Assembly: GCF_030818895.1 (NCBI RefSeq)
Contig: NZ_JAUTBA010000001.1
Span: 1,178,001-1,242,000, forward strand
Origin: Sphingobacterium zeae
GTDB taxonomy: Bacteria; Bacteroidota; Bacteroidia; Sphingobacteriales; Sphingobacteriaceae
DNA: 64,000 bases
Direction: 5' to 3'
Of the stretch, positions 43,424 through 51,457 are shown piece by piece. Made by a program: the position numbers and the translations under genes. How positions within the stretch are numbered: position 1 is the stretch's first letter; the number at the start of each line of letters is the position of its first letter. The notes beneath the pieces were generated by a model. The model was not told the DNA's origin, searched no databases, and saw nothing but the letters and a program-made list of their open reading frames with translations.

Positions 43424-44381
43424 GATGAAGAATTTATATGGGATATTATTGCTGTTTATCCTAGTTTCTTGTGCAAATCAAGACAAAGAGAAGCCCATTG
43501 AGGGGAAGGTGGAGCGTGAGCAGGTAACAGTTGTGACTAAAGTTCCAGGAAAAATTGCAAAGCTGCTGGTTGAAGAGGGGGATTTTGTCCATACAGGGGA
43601 TACGTTGGCCATTTTGAGTATCCCCGAGGTAGATGCGAAAGAGGAACAGGCAAAAGGTGCGCTGCAATCTGCCGATGCACAATATAACATGGCCATCAAA
43701 GGAGCTACAAAAGGGCAATTGACACAACTTCAGGCAAAAGTTGATGGTTTGAGGGAACAATATGAGTTTGCAAGGAAGTCGATAGGTCGATTAGATGCAC
43801 TTTTGCAGGATAGCCTGATTCCACAACAAAAATATGATGAAACCTATGCAAAATATCAAGGGGCTAAAAATCAGTATCTCGCTGCTCAGGCTGAATTAGC
43901 CGAAGCTAAAGGGGGAGCTAGAAAGGAACAGCAGCTTATGGCTTTGGGACAGAAGGAACGTGCGCTCGGAGCGGTGTCTGAAGTGAAGGTTGCTGCGGGG
44001 GAAAAATATATCATTGCCCCACAAGCTATGAGCGTGGAGACCATTAATCTGAAAGTTGGTGAACTGGCGATGGCAGGTTATCCGATTATTAATGGCTCTC
44101 TTGATCAAACAACCTATTTTAGGTTCACATTGCCTGAAAACCAAATTGGAAAATTTCAAAAAGGTGCTGCTGTAGAAGTGGACATCCCTTATTTGAACCA
44201 CAAAAAAGTTAAAGCGAAGGTGATCAGTATTAAGGCGTTAAATTCTTATGCGAGCATTGCCTCTGCCTACCCTGATTTTGATCCGCAACAGGCTGTGTTT
44301 GAGCTAAAGATTGTTCCTGAGGATAGTGCTGGCGCTAAAGATTTATTAACCAAAACGCTTGTGGTTCTCCATGCGAATTAA
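43416..44381 (+). CDS. HlyD-type membrane-fusion lipoprotein
   Basis: A 321-residue periplasmic adaptor. It has a lipoprotein signal, LLLFILVSC with Cys19, so it is lipid-anchored rather than TM-anchored. A biotinyl-lipoyl-like hairpin (VPGKIAKLLVEEGDFVHTGD), a coiled-coil arm (about 65-165) and beta-barrel strands follow. The ATG at 43416 is preferred; a second ATG at 43425 also fits the signal peptide, and extensions upstream to 43347 run through the TolC gene. It joins TolC to the ABC-2 permease 3' of it. Confidence 0.9.
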   Translation: MSKMKNLYGILLLFILVSCANQDKEKPIEGKVEREQVTVVTKVPGKIAKLLVEEGDFVHTGDTLAILSIPEVDAKEEQAKGALQSADAQYNMAIKGATKGQLTQLQAKVDGLREQYEFARKSIGRLDALLQDSLIPQQKYDETYAKYQGAKNQYLAAQAELAEAKGGARKEQQLMALGQKERALGAVSEVKVAAGEKYIIAPQAMSVETINLKVGELAMAGYPIINGSLDQTTYFRFTLPENQIGKFQKGAAVEVDIPYLNHKKVKAKVISIKALNSYASIASAYPDFDPQQAVFELKIVPEDSAGAKDLLTKTLVVLHAN

Positions 44382-44392
44382 AGGGATTGAAT

Positions 44393-45556
44393 GTGAAAAA
44401 ATTTATAGAATTAATCCAAAGGGAGTTTAAACTTTTCTTCAATAACAAAGTGCTGTTGATGCTTTTCCTCGGTGCGCCAGTTTTGTACGGCATCTTGGTG
44501 GGGCATGTCTATCAACAGGGCAAAGTGACGGAGATGCCGATCATTGTTGTCGATGAAGATAATAGTCCCTTAAGCAGTTCCTTCATTGATATGCTTTCCG
44601 ACAATGAGAGTATTGACGTTGCCCGTGTATTGCCTTCTCTTTTTGATTCCAAAGATATCGCCATGCAGTACGAAGCAACAACCATTGTATATATTCCCAA
44701 AGGCTTTGCTTCTGGAGTACAGCAAGGCAGGTTGCCCGAAATGACTGTTTTTGTTGATGGAGCCAATACATTGACCTCCAACACGGCGATGATGGCGGTG
44801 AATGTTTGTGCTTCAACACTTAAGGCGGGAATCCAAATTCAGGCACAGATGAAGCGAGGTGTTCCTGCCAAGATCGCTGCTCAACAATATGAACCTTTTA
44901 AAACAACCTTTGTGAAGCAAAATATTCGAAGCGGCAACTATCTTTATTTTATGCTGCCGGGGGTTTTAATTACGGTCTTGCAACAGGTATTGCTCCTTGG
45001 CTTGGCTTTGTCTTTTTCGTCAGAATTTGAAGGTAACACGTTTCCGGACCTTGTGCGTAAAATCGGTAATCCTGTCGGACTTATTCTTGTAAAGATTTTA
45101 CCTTATATATTGATGTCTGTCGGTATTTTGATTCTATATTGGGGATTTGGTCAGTACTACCGTATGCCTTTGCAAGCTGATTTCGGCCGATTTGTGCTGT
45201 GTACAGGTATATTTTTGCTTGCTGTCTGTTTTATTGGTGTACTGGTTAGTATACTACTGCCTTCGCAGCTGAAATCGACAGAAGTTCTTATGGTGATTGC
45301 AACGCCCGCTTTTATCCTGAGCGGATTTACCTGGCCATCCAGCCTGATGCCAGAATGGGTGCAGGCGATTGCCAATGTTATTCCGTCTACACATTATCTC
45401 CGGATCTTTAGATTGCTATTTATACAGCATGCTGAAAATTACCACACCAATAAAGCACTTGTTTCATTGACCATCATTATGATCATTAGCTTTATGTTGG
45501 CTGTAGTCATCCTGTGGATGAAAATAAAGAAAATTAAAAGGACGATTAAATCATAA
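44393..45556 (+). CDS. ABC-2 type transporter permease
   Basis: A 387-residue permease of the ABC-2 family (YhiP/YbhR/S-like). The first TM is at about 17-36 (FFNNKVLLMLFLGAPVLYGI). A large extracytoplasmic domain (about 45-170) follows, then five to six TM helices with SGFTWPSSLMPEWVQAIANV, the ABC-2 signature. No ATG is in frame: TTG (44387) or GTG (44393) are possible. GTG is chosen because AAGGG lies 7 bases upstream. No ATPase gene is present in this operon, so the nucleotide-binding subunit must be encoded elsewhere. Confidence 0.88.
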   Translation: MKKFIELIQREFKLFFNNKVLLMLFLGAPVLYGILVGHVYQQGKVTEMPIIVVDEDNSPLSSSFIDMLSDNESIDVARVLPSLFDSKDIAMQYEATTIVYIPKGFASGVQQGRLPEMTVFVDGANTLTSNTAMMAVNVCASTLKAGIQIQAQMKRGVPAKIAAQQYEPFKTTFVKQNIRSGNYLYFMLPGVLITVLQQVLLLGLALSFSSEFEGNTFPDLVRKIGNPVGLILVKILPYILMSVGILILYWGFGQYYRMPLQADFGRFVLCTGIFLLAVCFIGVLVSILLPSQLKSTEVLMVIATPAFILSGFTWPSSLMPEWVQAIANVIPSTHYLRIFRLLFIQHAENYHTNKALVSLTIIMIISFMLAVVILWMKIKKIKRTIKS

Positions 45557-45566
45557 AAAAATAATG

Positions 45567-45616
45567 GTACAACAAAAAAGCGGTTTCATTAAGTTGAAAC
45601 CGCTTTTTTGTTGTAC
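45567..45616. terminator. Bidirectional terminator, ABC-2 gene / FKBP gene
   Basis: A 22-bp perfect stem (45567-45588 with 45595-45616) around TTAAGT carries T-runs within its arms, between convergent genes. The FKBP stop is 17 bases away. Confidence 0.88.
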
Positions 45617-45633
45617 TAAAATATACTGTTAAA

Positions 45634-46626
45634 TTACTTTTTCGTCGCTGGAGCAGTTGTTCCTGTAGGTGCTACCATACCAGGAGTTGTTGCTGTAGGC
45701 GCTGGAACTTTTCCAGGTTTGATATCCAATACTTCTACTTCAAATACTAAAGGAGCATATGGAGGGATAACACCTGAAGGGCGATCGCCGTAAGCCAAAG
45801 ATGAAGGGATAACTAAAGTTGCTTTCGTTCCCTTGTTAAACAATTGAAAAGCTTCAGTCCAACCTGGGATCACGCCGTCAACACCTAATTGGAATTTTAA
45901 TGCTTCGTAAGGACGTTGTGCATTGAAGATTTTCTCTTTTTTAGCTACATCAGGAAGGTTTGTATCAAATACTTTTCCAGTGGTCAATGAACCTACGTAG
46001 TTTACGTGGACAGAATCTCCTACTTTCGCATTTGCTCCTGTTCCGGGTTTTGTAATTACATATTGAAGACCTGAAGCTGTTTTTGTTGTTTTTAAGTTTT
46101 TATCCTTGATGTATTTCTCCAATTTTGCAGGCTCAGCAGCTTTATGCTTGTTCAATTCTTCTTCAAAGTATTTCTGAACTTGTTCACCCAATTGTTGATC
46201 GGTCAACTTTCCTTTTTTGAAATGTTTTTTGACCTTTATGGAGTAAATGATGAATTTATCCGCGAATTCTGGTTTTGGTTGATGAGTTTTAGCCGCCATA
46301 GAATCCAAATTGATTTTGAATACCAAGCTATCGCCTTCACCTACGTATTTGAATAAACCTGTAGGGTCACCTGGGTTTTTTGCAATAATACTATCTGGAT
46401 ATAATTGAACGATCTGAGGGACTCCCATGTCATACGTACTTTGCATTGTAGAATCTCTGTCCGTTTTCACAACCATGTCAAGTGCTAATAAATCGCCAGA
46501 TACCGCTTTTTCTTTTGCATTATCATCCACGATTTTATACTCAAGACCACCTTCAGCCTTTTTGAATTTTTGGCATGACGTCATCAAAAGACCGGCAGCC
46601 GCGAAAAATAGAATTGCTTTCTTCAT
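45634..46626 (-). CDS. FKBP-type peptidyl-prolyl isomerase lipoprotein
   Basis: A 330-residue lipoprotein: signal FFAAAGLLMTSC with lipobox Cys18. The C-terminal FKBP domain (about 190-305) has DSVHVNYVGSLTTGKVFDTN, VIPGWTEAFQLFNKGTKATL and LAYGDRPSGVIPPYAPLVFE, all typical active-site strands. The N-terminal half resembles the FKBP N-terminal domain with a helical segment (about 140-175). The C-terminal tail is Pro/Thr/Ala-rich. It catalyses proline isomerisation in the periplasm or on the outer membrane. It lies 23 bases after the DHH gene. Confidence 0.94.
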   Translation of the reverse strand: MKKAILFFAAAGLLMTSCQKFKKAEGGLEYKIVDDNAKEKAVSGDLLALDMVVKTDRDSTMQSTYDMGVPQIVQLYPDSIIAKNPGDPTGLFKYVGEGDSLVFKINLDSMAAKTHQPKPEFADKFIIYSIKVKKHFKKGKLTDQQLGEQVQKYFEEELNKHKAAEPAKLEKYIKDKNLKTTKTASGLQYVITKPGTGANAKVGDSVHVNYVGSLTTGKVFDTNLPDVAKKEKIFNAQRPYEALKFQLGVDGVIPGWTEAFQLFNKGTKATLVIPSSLAYGDRPSGVIPPYAPLVFEVEVLDIKPGKVPAPTATTPGMVAPTGTTAPATKK

Positions 46627-46649
46627 TTTCTAATGTATGTTACTATATC

Positions 46650-47666
46650 TTATTTTGTTAATATTTCTTTATAATTTGGTAAAACCGATCTGAATTTGGC
46701 CACTACCGCTTCTAAGCTTTCTTTCGAATTGCCCCCTGAAGCATTAAGATGCCCCCCCCCATTGAAATATAGTTTACAGATCTCATTGCAAGGAACTTCT
46801 CCAATCGAACGCAAAGATAGTTTAATTTGTTCATTTCTGTCAATAATTAACGCGGCCAATCGAATTCCTTTAATAGAGAGTGCATAGTTGACCAATCCTT
46901 CCGTATCACCTGTGATTACTTCGAACTGCGTGAGGTCCGCTTTTGTCACATGGATAATGGCCGTATTATATTCATGAATGACTTCCAATCGATTAAGTAA
47001 GCAAAAACCTAAGAATTTAAGACGGCCTTCAGAGGAACTATTGTAAATCTCTTCGTGGATCGCCCAGTTTCGCGCACCACAATCGATGAGGGTTGCTATA
47101 ATACGGTGGATTTCGGCGGTGGTAGAACGAAAGCGGAATGAACCGGTGTCGGTCATGATACCCGTATAAAGGCAGGTCGCCATGTCTGCACTGATATGTT
47201 CCGAATCTTGCATCTCATACGTTAAGAAGCGGTAGATCAATTGTGCTGTCGCTGCTGCAGATGGATCCCAAAAGGCGTAGTCTTCAAATCCTTCCGGATC
47301 TAAATGATGATCAATCATGCATTTGATTCCTTTCGCTTGGCGAATGGGTTCGGCCATATCGTGAATCCGCGCAAGGCCATTAAAATCTAAGCAGAAAATA
47401 AATTCAGCCGCATCAATCTGTTGATTGTGCAGATCCATATTTTGCGTATAAATTTGTACATTTTCTAAGCCTGGCAACCAATCCAAAAAGGCAGGAAAGT
47501 CTGAAGGCACAATCAGATTTACGTGGTGTCCTTTTGCGACCAACCAAAAATATAAACCTAACGATGAGCCTAATGCGTCTCCATCTGGTTTGTAGTGCGT
47601 TGTAATTACAATGCGTTTTGGTTTAGCCAATAATTCTTTTAATTCTTCTGATTTCAGCATAGTCAT
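46650..47666 (-). CDS. DHH-family phosphoesterase (NrnA-like)
   Basis: A 338-residue DHH/DHHA1 protein like NrnA, which degrades short oligoribonucleotides and 3'-phosphoadenosine 5'-phosphate. Metal-binding residues are visible: H24 and D28/D30 in THYKPDGDALGSS, D94 in CLDFNGLARI, and D119-H-H121 in IDHHLDPEG. The DHHA1 loop NGGGHLNASGG occurs near residue 307 and is encoded partly by nine consecutive G. It is first in an operon with the FKBP gene. NrnA versus another DHH phosphoesterase is not settled. Confidence 0.93.
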   Translation of the reverse strand: MTMLKSEELKELLAKPKRIVITTHYKPDGDALGSSLGLYFWLVAKGHHVNLIVPSDFPAFLDWLPGLENVQIYTQNMDLHNQQIDAAEFIFCLDFNGLARIHDMAEPIRQAKGIKCMIDHHLDPEGFEDYAFWDPSAAATAQLIYRFLTYEMQDSEHISADMATCLYTGIMTDTGSFRFRSTTAEIHRIIATLIDCGARNWAIHEEIYNSSSEGRLKFLGFCLLNRLEVIHEYNTAIIHVTKADLTQFEVITGDTEGLVNYALSIKGIRLAALIIDRNEQIKLSLRSIGEVPCNEICKLYFNGGGHLNASGGNSKESLEAVVAKFRSVLPNYKEILTK

Positions 47667-47676
47667 ATTAAGTCTG

Positions 47677-47709
47677 CAAACCTACTATAAAAAAATTAGA
47701 TTAGACAAA
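47677..47709 (-). promoter_or_regulatory. Promoter of the DHH/FKBP operon
   Basis: Minus strand: TTTG (47706-47709), 21-base spacer (slightly long), TAGGTTTG followed by C (47677-47684), ending 10 bases before the ATG. Confidence 0.55.
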
Positions 47710-47778
47710 TTTTTTCTAAAGATCTTTTCACACCTTATTGCATTTGAGGGTTATTTTAAAAAATTGATTTACAGTGTT

Positions 47779-50419
47779 TTAAAACTTATATACATAGACT
47801 TTGAAATCGCGCTTCATACAGATTAAATAATTGGCATTGTCGCCATAGTTAATCGGTCCATAATAGAACTTCGAGAAGCCTTCTACTGGGAATCCCTCCT
47901 GGACTAAACCATCGGACCCAAAAACATAAATCATGCGGTTGTCGGTACCAACCCCTATGATATCAGATTTTCCTATTCGTTTAAAAAACAAGGGTCTGTT
48001 GCTGGCATCTTCGATAAAATTTATATTCAAAGTAGGAAGAAGAGTCTCTCGCGCTATATGCATTCAGCTTGTTTTTGGACAGTATGACAAAGTCTCTGTC
48101 AGCACCACCGCTAATATCTTCGAAATTGAAGAAAGCATCTCTGCTCCAATCGCCTAATTTAATTTTTTTTGCATCACCCTCAAACGGTACTTTGAAAATG
48201 CTGCCTTTATTGTCTGCTAAATAAATGAAGGAATTTTTTTCGTCAGATGCAGCCATTAAACCAATTGGATTCTTAACACTTTCCCCATCCGTATCCAATG
48301 TCTTTTTATGTATAATTTTACCGTTTTGATCGAAGAAATAGACCGAAGCTGTGCTTGTACCTGCAATGATGTAATTTGTCTGGCCCAAGGTGGTGGTTTT
48401 TAAATCAAATATAATTCGGCCATCCACAGAATTGTTTTCAAAGCCTTCTACTTTTTTACCAGCTAAGGTATACGCCAAGATTCGATCTGTCGCTGGAATG
48501 TAAATGCGTTGTTCTTTATTGAAGTTAGCGAGCGTGGCCCCGTAGGTTGCTTTCGACGGTAGTTCAACCGAAAAACCGGTCATATTTTTCCCGTCGGGCA
48601 TAAAGCGGTACAATCGGTTTTTTGTTACGGCGATAATACTGAGATCCTGTAACTGTATAGGCTCGCCCAAAATTTCACCTTGAAAGAGGTTTTGCCACAG
48701 TTCTTTTCCATCCGGAGAGAAGGCGTGTACGGTATGATCTTGTTCTTGAATCAGGATAAATTTGTTCTTTCCATCTTGATCGAAGATCCAAGGCTTATTA
48801 ATAATCCGGCTTTCGAGCTGCACCGCCCACTCAGGTTTGCCCCCCAATCGCGTATCGCTTTTATAGAGGGCATATAAACTGGAGGAAAATGAGCCTTGAT
48901 TGCCGCTAAGTTGATAGGACCACGAATAAAAATTCTGAAAGCCATATTCCTCCTCATCTCTAAAATTCTTTGCAAACTCGGTTTTTAAGTTATTCAAAAT
49001 AGTGCTCTTACCAGCTTTAGGTTCTAAATAAAATGTCACATTACTACGACTGTTCTGTAATGCTGCATGATTTTTGAAAATCGCCGTTCCCGACAGAAAT
49101 TGCTTTTCCCGGAAAGATTCCCGATAGTCTCTCAAAATCCCCGTTCGGCTGGCTATCACCATTATATTGTCAACAACGGTGAAATAGGGGCGGTTAAAAC
49201 TCTTGAACGGTTCGCCAAAGAGTGCATATAAAAGATTCGAATATTTAAATTGATAGATCGAATCGCCAACAGCAGTACTGAATTTTTTGAGGTTATCTGC
49301 AAATTGTGTCGAATCTGAAATGCTGATCAAACCGATCGCATCCTGGTTGTCCAACTCTGCAAGAGCAAATTCATCGTTGAATATGGGTGCGATGATACTG
49401 TCAAATGATACTTGGCTGTCGTCTTCAAAGTTTTTTATGCTCTTTGCTAATCGGCTGTCTTCTTTTTGTTGTAAGAACAAAGCTTTCAATCCACTGCGAA
49501 AACTATGAGGATCTGAAATGCTGAAGTCGATATAAGATGCTGCATTTTTAGGAAGATAATTACCCAACGCCTGCACCTGAGCGGTCTGCGTGGCAAATAA
49601 CTGTAGGTAGCTATTTTTGCTGTCCGTAAGCGCAGTTTCACCTTTAAAAATAAATGCATCCTTTTTAAAATTCATGTTCCAGGAAGTTTGTCCTTTCAGC
49701 GAATCTATTAGGCCTAGATAATTGCCGAATTTTGATTTCATCAATATTCGGGCAAACTGAGATAGCTGTTCATTGAAAAAATAGAGACTTAGGGGAGTGT
49801 TTTTATTGTTGTGGTTGACAAAAAACTCAATCTGTTTTGTATTTATTTTCTTAACATTTTTGTCGAAGATCTGAGCGAGTACTTTTTTGGAATAGCTGGC
49901 AAAAATAATTTCGTGAAAATAGGAGCAATAAAGTGTACTGTCTTTAGTGCCTTGGTTAAGCCCATAAAATCGGTGCCCTAGGGTATCAAAGGGTTGTATT
50001 TTATAATTTTTCCCCACGTTGCCAAGTAATGTTGCCAAGGTCTTATCATCTAGACTTTGCCCCACCTGGACGCTATACAAAGGTGTAATTTGCTCTTTTT
50101 CCTGGTGAAAAGAGAGTAGTATCTGCTGTCCATCTACTAGTGGTGCAAGCTGATCATTCTGCAATAAATCTTCTTTCAGGCGTTTGAGGTGACTGAAATT
50201 CTGCTGGCCAATAATTGCTTTAAAAAGTTCATAGTCGTTAAAGATCGTATCCACCGTTTGATCATTTGTAAAGGAAGCAATAGCTAATGTATTTTCGGGA
50301 AGGTATTGTAAGGCTTTAGAATCTTGTTTGTTATTTTTATTAAAATCTCCGAAAAGGTAGATCGTGGCCGCGATGACCGCGATGAATAATATCACAGTGA
50401 TGATGATTGTTTTTTTCAT
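47779..50419 (-). pseudogene. Membrane-anchored repeat (propeller-like) protein, frameshifted
   Basis: The reading frame from 50419 gives 812 residues ending at 47981; a second frame (48063-47779) continues the same protein. Joining them needs removal of one base in the TTTT of AAATTTT (plus-strand 48016-48019), giving KF-IEDASNRPLFF and about 879 residues. The total is 880 codons plus 1 base, as expected for a single +1 insertion. An N-terminal TM (about 4-23) anchors the protein. The middle (about 40-500) is unrecognised. The C-terminal third has repeats such as VHAFSPDGKELW, YRFMPDGKNMTGF, YVFGSDGLVQEGF, like beta-propeller blades. Function unknown. The frameshift may be real or an assembly error. 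Confidence 0.75.
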
Positions 50420-50823
50420 CCTTTTTATTTTTTTCTATGGCTGATCAATTGACTTATATCGTTGCTAACTTACCGTCGATATGATTAATGTAAATTTAAT
50501 CAGAACAAATATGTATGAGTAAGCTATTTCCGCAGGCAATAGCATACGTTAAACTCGAATTTTTAATGGCGATGAAGTATTCATGAAGCCAATGTTTCTC
50601 ATGGAGATAAAATCATTGTACGTCTTTCAATAACTCGGTGAGCAGCATGATGCTCATGAACACCCATACGTAGAAACAAACCTAATAAAAATATATGGGA
50701 AGAGACAGATAATCGTTCCAATAATACCTCTTTAACATATAAATTTAACAAAAAATTCCTTATTTTGATCGGTTTTTAATACATTTATCGCTAGAAACTC
50801 ATTTTCAGCATTCAATCAACATA
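50420..50823. other. 404-base divergent gap
   Basis: Lies between the frameshifted repeat-protein gene (-) and the DUF423 gene (+). Only a small 6-bp hairpin (TGAGCA/TGCTCA, 50639-50656) was noticed. No consensus promoter found on either strand. Confidence 0.5.
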
Positions 50824-51214
50824 ATGAATAAGAAAATCATTTTAGCCGCTTCTTTGTTGGGAGCGTTAGCTGTAATATTAGGTGCCTTTGGTGCTCATGG
50901 TCTAGAAGGAAAGGTAAGTACATATCATATTGAAACTTGGAAAACGGCCAATCAGTATCATTTCTATCATACCTTTGCTTTGTTATTTTTATCCACTTTT
51001 TCCCGGGCCAAGACATAATTCGATTAAAGTATCCTTTATTGCTTTTCTCATTGGTATTCTATTTTTTTCGGGATCCTTGTATATTTTAAGTGTACGAGAA
51101 ATAACAGGTGTTGGTAATCCATCGATTTTGGGCCCTATTACACCTTTAGGAGGTCTTTCGTTTATCATCGGTTGGGTAGCGTTATTTATTGCGGCACTGA
51201 AGAACAAGTCATAA
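50824..51214 (+). pseudogene. DUF423 (YgdD-like) small membrane protein, frameshifted
   Basis: Two adjoining frames make one DUF423 protein of about 129 residues, a small four-helix inner-membrane family. The first (50824-51018) begins AASLLGALAVILGAFGAHGL, the family signature, and has YHFYHTFALLFLSTF. The second frame, from about 51003, gives SIKVSFIAFLIGILFFSGSL, then GNPSILGPITPLGGL and IIGWVALFIAA, the family's C-terminal half. The span is 130 codons plus 1 base, so one extra base near 50996-51016 explains it. Candidates are the five-T run or the CCCGGGCC stretch. A terminator follows. Confidence 0.85.
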
Positions 51215-51268
51215 TTTCATTTGCTAATTGCATCAATCGATACAGATCGATTCGTATATCTAAAATAT

Positions 51269-51306
51269 AAGGAGCCTTCCCGGATAGATTTGGGGAAGGC
51301 TCTTTT
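51269..51306 (+). terminator. Intrinsic terminator after the DUF423 gene
   Basis: GAGCCTTCCC (51272-51281) pairs with GGGAAGGCTC (51293-51302) around an 11-base loop, followed by four T. Confidence 0.82.
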
Positions 51307-51457
51307 AGGTTATAATTACATGGTGAATGTATTGTTTTTTTTGTTGTGATTTCGCCAATACGACAGTAGTAAAAGATGTAGGTTTTGATCATCGCTAGAG
51401 TTGTTCGATATCTTTTCGTGAAGGTTTTTTTGTACTTTTATACCATAATTTGAATTT

